A DNA stretch of 64,000 nt from Mesorhizobium kowhaii (GCF_003253745.1 NZ_MZXV01000051.1:1-64000); one strand, 5' to 3'. Shown: positions 37,564 to 46,775, counted from the stretch's first letter. Numbers and translations are program-made. The notes: a model not told the origin generated them from the letters alone.

Positions 37564-38049
37564 TTACTTCTTCTTCGGTGTCTGAGGTGGCACTAGTGTG
37601 ACATAGGGTGTCCTCGGTTCCTTGCCGGGCTCCCGGTAATACGGTGCCGACTCGCCGGGTGGTCCGAGCGATTTGATGTAAAGATACACCGAACGCATGT
37701 CGCTTTCGGTCATGGCTTTGACTTGGTACCAGGGCATCGGCGGCAATTGGACCTTGTTCTTGAGGTGGTCGACCCAAGCGTCCTCATCAAAGCCCCTTGC
37801 CGAATCCCTGAGATTTACGGCATAGGTCGTGCCCCAGGGGCCCTGCCAGCCCACGGAAGAGCCTTTCAACGCTTTCTCCGGATCGATTTTCCCCTCGGCT
37901 TCACGGTATCCTTCCGTGTGGCAGAAATGGCAGCCGCCGATGATCGAAATATACAAACCGCGTTCGACGGAAACCTCGTCGGCCGCCAGTAGTTGGCTGG
38001 ATGGCACGATGCACAGAGCAACGGCCGCACAAAGATCGATTGTTCGCAT
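37564..38049 (-). CDS. exported monoheme cytochrome c
   Basis: A 161-residue protein with a Sec signal (IDLCAAVALCIVPSSQLLAA), one heme-binding motif (GCHFCHTEG, CxxCH) and a distal ligand methionine candidate in LPPMPWYQVKAMTESDM. The pattern YLYIKSLGPPGESAPYY near the end is typical of class I cytochromes that serve periplasmic dehydrogenases or oxidases. GGGGAGG precedes ATG 38049. No partner enzyme lies next to it. Confidence 0.85.
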   Translation of the reverse strand: MRTIDLCAAVALCIVPSSQLLAADEVSVERGLYISIIGGCHFCHTEGYREAEGKIDPEKALKGSSVGWQGPWGTTYAVNLRDSARGFDEDAWVDHLKNKVQLPPMPWYQVKAMTESDMRSVYLYIKSLGPPGESAPYYREPGKEPRTPYVTLVPPQTPKKK

Positions 38050-38281
38050 ATTCGCTGCCTCCCCATGACTGATTGCAACCAGGGCGGGCCCGACAACCTT
38101 TGGGTTTGGGAACTCCGAGACGCCGGGCCCTTGGACCGGAGAGACGGGTGAATCTCCCAAGCCCCGTCTATAATGTGCTCCTAATATAGGCCGGTGGCAA
38201 TTTCACTTCCGCAGCCTCACCCCGGCCGGGGGGCATCGCCAAATCGTGCCGCCTAAGTCATTCTGAACTTCGGCTGCGAGC

Positions 38282-38572
38282 CTACGCATTGCCGTCTGTC
38301 TCGCTGTCCTCGTCGATCATCCGGACCGGCAGATAGGCGTTCGTTTCCAGCCACTCCCGCAAAATCCTCGCGATAAGGTCGGGCCTGGACACCTTCATCT
38401 CGGCGGCAATGGAATTGAGCGCGTCTTCCGTCGGCGGCTCCAGAGGCACGCCAGCGACGTTGCGCAGCATCAAGGCAGCGCGGCGGAGGATGATCTGGAG
38501 ATCCGCCCGCGACATGTCCGCGATGCGGTCAGCTGCGCTTTCAAGCTCTTCGGCGATAGAAAGGCGGGTCAC
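38282..38572 (-). CDS. small helical protein coupled to the MucR-type regulator
   Basis: A 96-residue acidic, helical protein (SIAEELESAADRIADMSRAD, DLIARILREWLETNAYL). Its GTG start overlaps the stop of the MucR-type gene (GTGA), so the two are translationally coupled. It may bind the regulator or DNA. I do not recognise the family. Confidence 0.6.
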   Translation of the reverse strand: MTRLSIAEELESAADRIADMSRADLQIILRRAALMLRNVAGVPLEPPTEDALNSIAAEMKVSRPDLIARILREWLETNAYLPVRMIDEDSETDGNA

Positions 38573-39021
38573 TTCGCCTTCCGCTTCGCGGGCCCTTTAG
38601 TGGCTGGCGCATCAGGCACAGCCTTACGGCCCAAACCAAATTCCTTCGCCAGGGCCGATCGTTGCGCTGCGTAATTCGGAGCGACCATTGGATAGTCAAG
38701 CGGCAAGCTCCACTTTGCGCGATATTGATCAGGCGTCATACCAAGCAAACCAAGGTGGCGTTTCATCGACTTGAATTTGCGGCCGTCTTCTAGGCTGATG
38801 ATGTAATCAGGAAACACTGACCGCTTCGGATTGACCGCTGGCACCAGTGGCTCGACTGGTGTTGCTGCGGGCGTAGTTAGACCCGAGAGCGACAGATGCA
38901 CGGAGGCGATTAGATCTGGCAGCGAACCGGCCGGCAACGGGTTATTGCTCACGTATGCAGAAACAACTTCCGCAGTCAGCTCGGCTATTGCGGCGGCGTG
39001 GCTGTCCGTGTCGTTGGTCAT
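38569..39021 (-). CDS. MucR/Ros-family transcriptional regulator, zinc-site variant
   Basis: A 150-residue regulator with the family pattern: TAEVVSAYVSNNPLP at the N-terminus and DYIISLEDGRKFKSMKRHLG, MTPDQYRAKWSLPLDYPMVAPNYAAQRSALAK at the C-terminus. In Ros and MucR the first zinc ligand is a cysteine before LEDGKKFKS; here that position is serine (ISLEDG). Zinc-independent relatives are known in Mesorhizobium. Such proteins bind AT-rich DNA and repress exopolysaccharide and other genes. GAGGGA precedes ATG 39021. Confidence 0.85.
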   Translation of the reverse strand: MTNDTDSHAAAIAELTAEVVSAYVSNNPLPAGSLPDLIASVHLSLSGLTTPAATPVEPLVPAVNPKRSVFPDYIISLEDGRKFKSMKRHLGLLGMTPDQYRAKWSLPLDYPMVAPNYAAQRSALAKEFGLGRKAVPDAPATKGPAKRKAK

Positions 39022-39084
39022 TTGTCGATCCCTCATTTTAGCTGACAAACAACCTCTTTATTAGAGCGCCCTTACGTGCGCAAC

Positions 39085-39267
39085 CTAACGGCCCGGCCTG
39101 CCATGGTTCAGGAACTCGATGCCGCGCCCCTCTAGAGCGCGCTGCACGGCTTGAACGTTCTGAGAACTTCCGGCTATCGGACCAGTACCGGCAGCCTCCA
39201 TGCTGCGAATGGTGTTGACGTTGATGCCAACAAGCTCGGCAAGGTCCTTCTGTTCGATGCCAATCAA
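39085..39267 (-). CDS. short XRE-type helix-turn-helix protein, start uncertain
   Basis: The 60-residue frame reads IGIEQKDLAELVGINVNTIR and continues MEAAGTGPIAG, NVQAVQRALEGRGIEFL, which is the rhizobial short Cro/CI-like pattern. The usual first helix is missing. It appears in the neighbouring frame from ATG 39302 (MPSAAAQTEL), so one base may have been lost near 39276. As it stands only a TTG start is available. Confidence 0.5.
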   Translation of the reverse strand: MIGIEQKDLAELVGINVNTIRSMEAAGTGPIAGSSQNVQAVQRALEGRGIEFLNHGRPGR

Positions 39268-39300
39268 CGCGCGAGCTCCGTTTGGGCAGCCGCCGAAGGC

Positions 39301-39949
39301 ATGCCCAATGTCAACCGCCGCAACCTTTTGCTTGGTGCGGCCGCTATCTCAACCGCTGCCGCTGTCGTAACGGTCGCGGCTCACGCTCATGCCGCGCCGA
39401 CCAGCCTGGAAGAGGCAATCGCCGCCTGTCAACTGGCCGAAGAGACCTACGGCGTTTACGTAGCTCGGGAAAACGCCATCGCCAATGAGCTGGATGACAA
39501 GCTCTTCCCCAAGTGGACGCCTCCGGGCGGGCTCTCTTCCATTTGGTCGCACCGGCCCAATCCGTTCCGCTCGTCGGCCGATCTCGAAGCCGAGATTGCC
39601 CGCAAAAGAGAGCAAGTGGACCAGTCGTGGGCGTCCAGCATGATGGATCGCGCCGGCTACAATCGGTGGATGGCAAACCTCGCCACGGCAGAAAATGAGG
39701 GCGTCGCCTCGCTTCGGGAACAGGAAGCCTTCATCGAGTCCAGCGGCTACCATGAAGCCAGCCGCCTTGCTGACAACGCCGTGGCCGTCTGGAGCGCCGC
39801 TTTCAACACGCTGGTCCGGCACCTGCAGAACGATGGACGAAGTGAAAGCCAAGGCCGCGTGTCTCATTCACGGCTACGAACAATTGGGCATGCCTGTCGA
39901 CGGCGAAGAGTTCGTTACCTGTCTGGCGTCCTTCTGCGGGGAGGGATGA
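39301..39949 (+). pseudogene. exported hypothetical protein with a one-base frameshift
   Basis: The N-terminal 175 residues start NRRNLLLGAAAISTAAAVVTV, a Tat- or Sec-type signal, then EEAIAACQLAEETYGVYVA. Near 39830 the sequence CTGCAGAACGATG appears to have one extra A: without it the frame would continue into MDEVKAKAACLIHGYEQLGM and stop at 39949, where the stop overlaps the next start (ATGA). As written, the original frame instead runs on and fuses to the next gene. It could be a sequencing error, a mutation or, less likely, a real fusion. Confidence 0.55.
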
Positions 39950-40398
39950 CCATGGGCGAGGTTATAGCCTTCCGTCCGAAGCCGCCGCCTGTCGGGGAAC
40001 TGGACGAACTCATCGCATGGCTGAAGCCTGCCGCCGACTGGCGCACTGGACGCATGCAAATCGAATTGGCACATCACTTCCGCATGATGACAGACTGGCG
40101 GCGGATGCTCGCCGCCGACGCGCATGGCCGGGAAAGCCCCGAAGCTACGGCCGAGCGCGACCTTGCGGACGAGGCCTTCAAGGCATGGCAGATCGAATGT
40201 CTGAAACAGATGTTCATCCCTGCCGAGTGCGTTCGGCATCTACGCTGGAAACAGGAGTGGTTGCGCCGCAATGGTGGGGGCTCGCCCGAAACCGCGCTTG
40301 CCATTGCCCGCGACGAAGCCGCCTTCGCTGGACGCATCGAACTCCATTCGCGTCAACAAGCCACGCGGAAGGCAAACCGGCTGGCGGTGCCATCATGA
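39946..40398 (+). CDS. hypothetical protein of a coupled accessory operon
   Basis: A 150-residue charged helical protein (GEVIAFRPKPPPVGELDELI, LAHHFRMMTDWRRML, CVRHLRWKQEWLRRNGG). The start overlaps the stop of the upstream frame and its stop overlaps the next start (ATGA again), so the three genes are coupled. The family is unknown to me, but the style is that of small genes in phage-derived rhizobial islands. Confidence 0.6.
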   Translation: MTMGEVIAFRPKPPPVGELDELIAWLKPAADWRTGRMQIELAHHFRMMTDWRRMLAADAHGRESPEATAERDLADEAFKAWQIECLKQMFIPAECVRHLRWKQEWLRRNGGGSPETALAIARDEAAFAGRIELHSRQQATRKANRLAVPS

Positions 40399-40721
40399 GC
40401 GCTTTTTCCCGTCTTTCTGACCCGTCTATTCGCCGCTCGATCGAGGAGGAGATTGAACGCCTGATCTCCCTGTTGGACTTCGTGGAGCCTGACCCGGATC
40501 TAGAGCCGTGGCTGGCCGGCGGCATTGAAGTGGTGGGGACAGGCGACCGCGAGCAAGACGACTGCGACCTTGAAGAACAGCACGACGCGGAGGGGTATTG
40601 CCCGGAAGACTATGGCGAAACGCTGGTCTGGTCCAACGACCCGGATCAGCCGCAAGTCGGTCAAGATTGGCACACTGATTCGTGGGCAAGGCTGGCTCCG
40701 CGCCGATCCGCGCGCGGTTGA
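40395..40721 (+). CDS. small acidic hypothetical protein
   Basis: A 108-residue acidic protein (RRSIEEEIERLISLLDFVE, DREQDDCDLEEQHDAEGYCPEDYG). Its ATG overlaps the previous stop. A terminator follows 21 bases after its stop, so it closes the coupled operon. No family is recognised. Confidence 0.55.
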   Translation: MSAFSRLSDPSIRRSIEEEIERLISLLDFVEPDPDLEPWLAGGIEVVGTGDREQDDCDLEEQHDAEGYCPEDYGETLVWSNDPDQPQVGQDWHTDSWARLAPRRSARG

Positions 40722-40742
40722 AGATGCAATCAACAGAGTAGA

Positions 40743-40770
40743 GCCCGCTGCCTAACGGTGGCGGGCTTTT
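40743..40770 (+). terminator. rho-independent terminator
   Basis: GCCCGCTGCC and GGTGGCGGGC pair around TAAC and are followed by TTTT. It ends the coupled operon. Confidence 0.8.
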
Positions 40771-40776
40771 CCATAC

Positions 40777-41286
40777 CTAAATTCCGAAAATGGCGGCCAA
40801 ATAGTCCCCGTGCAGGATCAACGCAGCGCCTACGGCAATGCATAATGCAGAAAGCAACCCGGAAACGATGCTGCCCCAATTGGTAATGTCTAGACCTCTA
40901 GCGTAGTGCGGCGGGTCTACCCACTTTTCGGAATCCCAAAGCATGTCGTATCGCGCCTGTGAGGCGTAATTGAACGAGTGCATGGACCAGTTGATCCAAG
41001 CGAAAAACCCCGACGCAAACGCCAACAAAAGGCCGACAACGAAGCACCAGACCGGCGCCTTAAATGCTTGCAGCGTGGTAGGCTGAGTGGCCGCATTGTT
41101 CAGCAACGAAAACATACCGAACAACGCACCAGAATGAACCAGCACCAGCGACGCGATCAGCCAGCGCCCCCACTCGGCGGCAACCTGGAAGGTGGCCCGT
41201 TGGGAGTCCTTGAGATCGCGATAAACGACAGCAGCCGCAGCGTCTCGGCCCATCATCGAAGTTTTAGAGCGCTCGGTTTCTGTCAT
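40777..41286 (-). CDS. integral membrane protein of unknown function
   Basis: A 169-residue protein with about four membrane helices: WLIASLVLVHSGALFGMFSLL, VWCFVVGLLLAFASGFFAWI and a final pair in WGSIVSGLLSALCIAVGAALIL. A short soluble N-terminus precedes them, and a 35-residue loop (NYASQARYDMLWDSEKWVD) lies between helices two and three. It stands alone between the accessory operon and tRNA-Glu. Confidence 0.65.
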   Translation of the reverse strand: MTETERSKTSMMGRDAAAAVVYRDLKDSQRATFQVAAEWGRWLIASLVLVHSGALFGMFSLLNNAATQPTTLQAFKAPVWCFVVGLLLAFASGFFAWINWSMHSFNYASQARYDMLWDSEKWVDPPHYARGLDITNWGSIVSGLLSALCIAVGAALILHGDYLAAIFGI

Positions 41287-41459
41287 TATTCGAATCCCCC
41301 CATTCCCTGGAAGGATAACAGACTATCTGCAGGTCCGCGCGACATGTGCGACATGTAAGACCCGACTCAATTCAGGTGCCGTCCACGGAAATTCGCTGGC
41401 GTTTATTCGGCCGATATTCGACGGAAGAGGGGAGATTGCCACTAAGTGCTTGAAATTGC

Positions 41460-41534
41460 TGGTACGCCCAAGGGGAATCGAACCCCTGTTACCGCCGTGA
41501 AAGGGCGGTGTCCTGACCGCTAGACGATGGGCGC
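41460..41534 (-). tRNA. tRNA-Glu (anticodon TTC)
   Basis: Read on the minus strand, all arms are present: acceptor GCGCCCA with TGGGCGT, D arm, anticodon stem-loop CCGCCCTTTCACGGCGG, T arm CAGGGGTTCGATTCCCCT, and an encoded CCA end at 41460-41462. The loop CTTTCAC gives anticodon TTC. Its 3' end faces the accessory region to the left. Confidence 0.95.
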
Positions 41535-41712
41535 GCTCAGATGAAAGCGGCTTATACTGGCGTTGCACGCAACCGGCAACCCGTCAGTTGCCGCCTTGGA
41601 CAACTTTTTTCCAGCCTTTCAAATCAGGGATTTCGCCACGTTTGGCTCGTTGCGGTATGCCGCCAGTCATGCTGCGCGGCAGCTCTGCAAATCTGGGGCA
41701 GAATGGGGAAGA

Positions 41713-42957
41713 CTAGCCGTCGCCGCCACCGCTGCGCCTACGGCAGCGCCAGTTCCAGTCGCGCTCGGGGCCGACGTCGACATGGACGGATTCGGTGTGG
41801 CAGTAGGTGCCGACGCCGCCGCGGCCGGGCATGCTTCTGATGTAGCTCGCCAGTTCCCATTTCGAAACGCCGGGGACCTGGATGTCGGCGGCGGCGCAAT
41901 ACATGTGCAGCGAATTCTTGGCACCATTGGCGCGGCGGTTGCGGGCCGGGTCGCGATAGCCTGAGGTCACCGTCATCTTGCGGCCGTAGTGGCCTTCGAT
42001 CGTCTTCAGCACGCGAACCAGCGACGGCTTCAGGCAAGCCACATCGACGCTCTCGTTCTGCTTGAGCAAGCCGTTGGGCGCCAGCCGAGCCATGCCGGCG
42101 GCGGATGCAACCTGATAGCTGCCGCCGATTGGACCCTCGTCCTCGTTGAGGTCGACGTCGCTTTCGTCATCGAGGCCCGATTTGCGCTTGATTTCGAACA
42201 GGGCTGTCTGGCGCACGCCGGGCAGCGCATCGCTACCAGTGATGTGGCCGGTCTCGCCGCCGGTCGAAGCCAACTGCACCGGTTTTGCCGTGGAATCGGC
42301 CGAGGCGAGCGTGATGATCGGTTTTGCCGCTGCCGGCTCCGGCTTGGCTTGGCTTGCGGGCTGCTCGCCTGATCTGGTGTTGATAAGGGGCGCAGGCGCA
42401 GCCGAGGCGGGCGTGGCGCCAAACATCGAGGCCAGGAAACCTTTTTTCTTCGGTGCGTCGACCTGCGGCATCTCGCCTGCCGTCACATAGACCGGATTGT
42501 CCATCGCCGGAGCGGCAGCCGGCTTCGGCGCGTTCACGCCGGCATCGGCGGCGGCAATCTGTTGGGCAACCGCGTCGTTCTGCTGCGCCGTCTGCGCCGG
42601 CTGCTGCAAGGGCTGCGGGGTTTGTCCCGCGATCGTCTCGGCGCCAGCCGGCGTGGTCAGCGGAAAGGCGGCCTGCGGCTTGGCCACCGGCACATAGGCG
42701 ACCTTCTCGGGGAGTGCCGTATCGCTTGCCGTCATCACGGTCGTCTGCTCGGTCGTGGTCTGCGTCGAATCGGTAACGGTGGTCGTTTTGCCGTTCGAGG
42801 CAGCGCTTATGTCCGATGCAGTGGCATTGTAGCCGGGCATTCCAACCGACATCGTCGGGTCGCCGGCCGAGGTGCAGGAGGCCAGAAGCACCGAGCAGAG
42901 CGCTGCCACGATGGCGCGGCGTTCTCCCTTTGCGAGGCTCCATCCTGCTGATTTCAA
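41713..42957 (-). CDS. lipoprotein with peptidase M15-type domain
   Basis: About 414 residues. A basic N-terminus and lipobox (AIVAALCSVLLASCTSAG) make it a lipoprotein. Residues about 45-290 are low-complexity Ala/Pro/Thr-rich. The C-terminal 120 residues match the M15A/YcbK-type zinc peptidase fold (TSGYRDPARNRRANG, SLHMYCAAADIQVPG with His and Asp, ESVHVDVG with His), which acts on peptidoglycan peptides. The start is probably TTG 42957 with GAGGGGG eight bases upstream; an ATG-led frame reaches 43059 but has no such site. Confidence 0.75.
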   Translation of the reverse strand: MKSAGWSLAKGERRAIVAALCSVLLASCTSAGDPTMSVGMPGYNATASDISAASNGKTTTVTDSTQTTTEQTTVMTASDTALPEKVAYVPVAKPQAAFPLTTPAGAETIAGQTPQPLQQPAQTAQQNDAVAQQIAAADAGVNAPKPAAAPAMDNPVYVTAGEMPQVDAPKKKGFLASMFGATPASAAPAPLINTRSGEQPASQAKPEPAAAKPIITLASADSTAKPVQLASTGGETGHITGSDALPGVRQTALFEIKRKSGLDDESDVDLNEDEGPIGGSYQVASAAGMARLAPNGLLKQNESVDVACLKPSLVRVLKTIEGHYGRKMTVTSGYRDPARNRRANGAKNSLHMYCAAADIQVPGVSKWELASYIRSMPGRGGVGTYCHTESVHVDVGPERDWNWRCRRRSGGGDG

Positions 42958-43175
42958 GTCAAATTCCCCCTCGATGTCCGGTCGGTATATCCTTGGCGCG
43001 GCACTGATATGGTGCCAAGGTGACCTTTGTCTCCGATCCGGAAACGAGACCTGTGTCAAATCCGCAAGCCTGGAAGTTTTTTTGCAGTGATTGCCGAATT
43101 ACGGCTGCTCGATGGTTGACGACACCATTTCGCCCGCTTTTGCCGGCCCGTCAACTCACCACACATTACAGTCCG

Positions 43176-45011
43176 TTACACACGCACTTTCACATAGGTG
43201 CCGGGAGCATCGCCCAAGGTTTTCATATGCTTGCCGGGTTTGCGGGCCGGCACGCGGGTGTTGTCCCTGGCCTCTATCCAGCTTTGCCAGTGCGGCCACC
43301 AGGATCCGGGATGGTCGGTGGCCCTGGCTATCCACTGGCCGAAATCGCCCGTCGGCGTCCCCCCGGTCCAGTACTGGTATTTGTTGGATGCCGGCGGATT
43401 GACGACCCCGGCGATATGGCCTGATCCCGCCATGACGTACTCGACCTTGCCGCCGAAATATTTCGAGCCGAGGAACACCGAAAGCGCCGGCGCGATGTGA
43501 TCTTCCTTGGAGGCGAGGTTGTAGATCGGGATGGTGATATCGCCGAGCGAGACCGTGTGGCCTGCCAGTTCCATCATGCCTTGCGAGAGGTTGTTCTCGA
43601 GGTAGCAGTTGCGCAGGTAGAAAGAGTGATTGGCCGCGCCCATGCGGGTCGAATCGGCATTCCAGTAAAGCAGGTCGAAGGGCAGGGGATCCTTGCCGCG
43701 CATGTAGTTGTTGATGACATAGGGCCAGATCAGGTCACCCGAACGCAGCATGTTGAAGGCGGTCGCCATCTTGGTGCCGTCGAGGTAGCCCTTTTCGCTC
43801 ATCGACTTTTCCACCGCCGCGACCTGCTCTTCGTCGACGAACACTTTCAGGTCGCCGGCATAGGTGAAGTCGACCTGCGTGGTGAAGAAGGTGGCCGACT
43901 TGATGCGGTCGTCGCCTTCTCGCGCCATCAGCGCCAGTGCCGCCGCCAAAAGCGTGCCGCCGACACAATAGCCGATCGCGTTGACGTCCCGTTCTCCGGT
44001 GGCCTTCTCGACCGTGTCGAGGCCGTATTGCAGGCCCTCGCGGATATAGGCTTCCCAACCCTTGGTGCCGTGGCGCTCGTCGGGATTGATCCAGGAGATG
44101 ACGAAGACGGTGTGGCCCTGTTCGATCGCCCAGCGGATGAAGGATTTCTGCGGGTTGAGATCAAGGATGTAGAACTTGTTGATCCATGGCGGGCAGATCA
44201 GAAGCGGGCGCTTGAGCACCGTCTCGGTCGCCGGATCGTACTGGATGATCTCGGCGACATCGCTGCGGCCAACCACCTTGCCGGGGGTGGTGGCGATGTT
44301 CCTGCCGATCTCGAAGGGCGAGTAGTCGGCCTGGCGTAGCTTCAGGTCGCCTTTGCCGGCGGCGATGTCCTCGGCCAGCATCTTCATGCCGCGCACTAGG
44401 TTCTCGCCGTTCGAGGCGACGGTTTCGCGAAACAGTTCCGGATTGGTCAGGATGAAATTCGACGGCGAGATGGCGTTGGCCACCTGCTTGACGTAGAAGC
44501 CGGCCTTGTGGCGGGTGTGCTCGTCCAGACCATCGGCGTGCTCGACCAGATCGGCCGCCCAGCGCGAGGTGACGAGATAGGCCTGCTTGAGAAAATCGAA
44601 GAAGGCGTTGCGGCCCCATTCCGGATCGAGGAAGCGCTTGTCGCCGCGCTCCGGCTTCACGGCATCTTCGGTGGCTTCCGTGGCGTTGCTGGTGCGCTGG
44701 ATGGCGTTGGCCCAGACCGTCATGTAGCCGGAGAACAGTCGCGTCTGCGCTTCCAGCGCGCGCTGCGGATCGGAAAGCCAGTATTCGCTGAGCTTGGAGA
44801 AGGTCTTCACCATGTCGACCACAGGCTCGGCGACGTGATCGCGCACGTCGCCTTTTTCGCGCGGCTCGGCCCATGCGGAAGCCGCTTTGCCGGCTTGCTC
44901 GATCATGCGCGCCATGTTCAGGGCGAAGCGTTCCGGGTCCTTCACCAGATATTGCTCGACGGTCGAAGGCTCGTCATCTTCCGCTTTGCCCGAATCGGGT
45001 GTTTTGGACAT
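43176..45011 (-). CDS. phaC: class I poly(3-hydroxyalkanoate) synthase
   Basis: A 611-residue PhaC that polymerises 3-hydroxyacyl-CoA into storage granules. The lipase-like box GYCVGG carries the active-site cysteine Cys349; the partner aspartate lies in NLASKEDHIAP and the histidine in GSGHIAGVVNPP. The N-terminal domain begins near RFALNMARMIEQAGKAA, and the length is normal for class I. ATG 45011 is preceded by GGGAGGAA. It is divergent from the small lipoprotein gene at 45110. No phaA or phaB is nearby, which is usual in rhizobia. Confidence 0.95.
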   Translation of the reverse strand: MSKTPDSGKAEDDEPSTVEQYLVKDPERFALNMARMIEQAGKAASAWAEPREKGDVRDHVAEPVVDMVKTFSKLSEYWLSDPQRALEAQTRLFSGYMTVWANAIQRTSNATEATEDAVKPERGDKRFLDPEWGRNAFFDFLKQAYLVTSRWAADLVEHADGLDEHTRHKAGFYVKQVANAISPSNFILTNPELFRETVASNGENLVRGMKMLAEDIAAGKGDLKLRQADYSPFEIGRNIATTPGKVVGRSDVAEIIQYDPATETVLKRPLLICPPWINKFYILDLNPQKSFIRWAIEQGHTVFVISWINPDERHGTKGWEAYIREGLQYGLDTVEKATGERDVNAIGYCVGGTLLAAALALMAREGDDRIKSATFFTTQVDFTYAGDLKVFVDEEQVAAVEKSMSEKGYLDGTKMATAFNMLRSGDLIWPYVINNYMRGKDPLPFDLLYWNADSTRMGAANHSFYLRNCYLENNLSQGMMELAGHTVSLGDITIPIYNLASKEDHIAPALSVFLGSKYFGGKVEYVMAGSGHIAGVVNPPASNKYQYWTGGTPTGDFGQWIARATDHPGSWWPHWQSWIEARDNTRVPARKPGKHMKTLGDAPGTYVKVRV

Positions 45012-45109
45012 GGTTCGCGGGGTTCCTCCCGAGGCCTTTTCTTGACATATTAACATGGGACATCCGACCGGGTCCAATCTCGCTCTACCGCGGCTGCCAA
45101 GGAAACAAT

Positions 45110-45496
45110 ATGACGATTAACATTGGCGAGACTGTTTTTTTTGGTGCCGGACGTTTTTTCCGCATCGGGGCGGCAATCGTCCTGCTGGGGATTGCCGGGT
45201 GCTCGAGCACCAGCAGCCCGACGTCGGTCGCGGCGGGCACGGGTCCGAAGGATACCGGCACCTTTCCGAACCTGAACATCAAGCCGCAAGTGGCGGCGCC
45301 GCAGTTCACCGACGCCGAGAAGAACGCCAAGCTTGCGCAATTGAAGGCGGACGAGAGCGCGCAGGCGGCAAAAAACGGCACCCCCGACGTGGCCGACCAG
45401 GCTGCGCTCACGGAGCTTGCAAAAAAGCATGGCGATGAAACGCTGAAGCAGATCGAGGGCAAATGCGACCCCGCCCTCGACCCTACCTGCAAATAA
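45110..45496 (+). CDS. small lipoprotein
   Basis: A 128-residue protein with a lipoprotein signal (FFRIGAAIVLLGIAGCSST, cysteine in IAGC) followed by a Ser/Thr-rich linker and a charged helix (AEKNAKLAQLKADESAQAAK). AAGGAAA precedes the ATG. It is divergent from phaC and precedes the aminotransferase gene on the same strand. No function is known. Confidence 0.75.
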   Translation: MTINIGETVFFGAGRFFRIGAAIVLLGIAGCSSTSSPTSVAAGTGPKDTGTFPNLNIKPQVAAPQFTDAEKNAKLAQLKADESAQAAKNGTPDVADQAALTELAKKHGDETLKQIEGKCDPALDPTCK

Positions 45497-45557
45497 GTAT
45501 ATAGCGCGCGCCCAAAGCCCTTAGATATCTGGCCCCCTTTTGCTGTCTGGAACTGCC

Positions 45558-46775
45558 ATGGAAGAATTTCACAAGGTTCGCCGGCTTCCGCCTTACGTCT
45601 TTGAGCAGGTCAACCGGCTCAAGGCCAGCGCCCGCTCGCGCGGCGCCGACATCATCGACCTCGGCATGGGCAATCCGGATCTGCCGACGCCCAAGGCCAT
45701 CGTCGACAAACTATGCGAGGTCGTGCGCGATCCGCGTACGCATCGTTATTCCTCGTCGCGCGGCATTCCGGGCCTGCGCCGCGCCCAGGCCGCGTACTAT
45801 GCCCGCCGCTTCAGCGTGAAGCTCAACCCCGACACGCAAGTGGTGGCGACGCTCGGCTCGAAAGAGGGCTTCGCCAACATGGCACAGGCGATTACCGCCC
45901 CCGGCGACGTGATCCTGTGCCCCAATCCGACCTATCCGATCCACGCTTTCGGCTTCATCATGTCGGGCGGCGTCATCCGCTCGCTGCAGGTCGAGCCGGA
46001 CGACGGCTTCATTCCGGCGCTCGAGCGCGGCGTCCGTCACTCGATCCCGAAGCCGCTGGCGCTGATCCTCAACTATCCGTCGAACCCGACGGCGCTGGTC
46101 GCTTCGCTCGATTTCTACAAGGACGTGGTCGCCTTCGCCAAGAAGAACGACATCATCATCCTGTCCGACCTTGCCTATTCGGAGATCTATTTCGACGGCA
46201 ATCCACCACCCTCGGTGCTGCAGGTGCCGGGCGCCATCGACGTCTGTGTCGAGTTCACCTCGATGTCGAAGACCTTCTCCATGCCCGGCTGGCGCATGGG
46301 CTTTGCCGTCGGCAACGAGCGGCTGATCTCGGCGCTGACCAGGGTGAAATCTTATCTCGATTACGGTGCCTTCACGCCGATCCAGGTGGCGGCAGCACAC
46401 GCGCTCAACGGCGACGGCGCCGACATTGCCGAGGTGCGCGACATCTACCACAAGCGCCGCGACGTGATGGTCGATGCCTTCGGCCGCGCTGGCTGGACCA
46501 TTCCGGCACCCGCGGCATCGATGTTCGCCTGGGCGCCGATCCCGGAGCCGTTCCGGCATCTCGGCTCGCTCGAATTCTCCAAGCTGCTCATCGAACACGC
46601 CGACGTGGCGGTGGCGCCCGGTGTCGGCTTCGGCGAACATGGCGACGATCATGTGCGCATCGCGCTGGTCGAGAACGAACACCGGATCCGGCAGGCGGCG
46701 CGCAACATCAAGCGCTTCCTGTCGACCAGCGCCAAGCAACCCAACAATGTGGTGCCGCTTTCCGCTCACCGGTAA
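45558..46775 (+). CDS. class I/II PLP aminotransferase
   Basis: A 405-residue fold-type I aminotransferase. The PLP lysine is in SMSKTFSMPGWRMGFAVG, the cofactor aspartate in IILSDLAYSEIYFDG, the substrate-binding arginine near DDHVRIALVENEHR, and the conserved NYPSNPT is present. By motif it is closest to AlaC-like glutamate-pyruvate or LL-diaminopimelate aminotransferases; which substrate it uses cannot be told from sequence alone. It is followed 46 bases later by hom, a pairing seen across Hyphomicrobiales, so a role in amino-acid synthesis is likely. Confidence 0.85.
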   Translation: MEEFHKVRRLPPYVFEQVNRLKASARSRGADIIDLGMGNPDLPTPKAIVDKLCEVVRDPRTHRYSSSRGIPGLRRAQAAYYARRFSVKLNPDTQVVATLGSKEGFANMAQAITAPGDVILCPNPTYPIHAFGFIMSGGVIRSLQVEPDDGFIPALERGVRHSIPKPLALILNYPSNPTALVASLDFYKDVVAFAKKNDIIILSDLAYSEIYFDGNPPPSVLQVPGAIDVCVEFTSMSKTFSMPGWRMGFAVGNERLISALTRVKSYLDYGAFTPIQVAAAHALNGDGADIAEVRDIYHKRRDVMVDAFGRAGWTIPAPAASMFAWAPIPEPFRHLGSLEFSKLLIEHADVAVAPGVGFGEHGDDHVRIALVENEHRIRQAARNIKRFLSTSAKQPNNVVPLSAHR

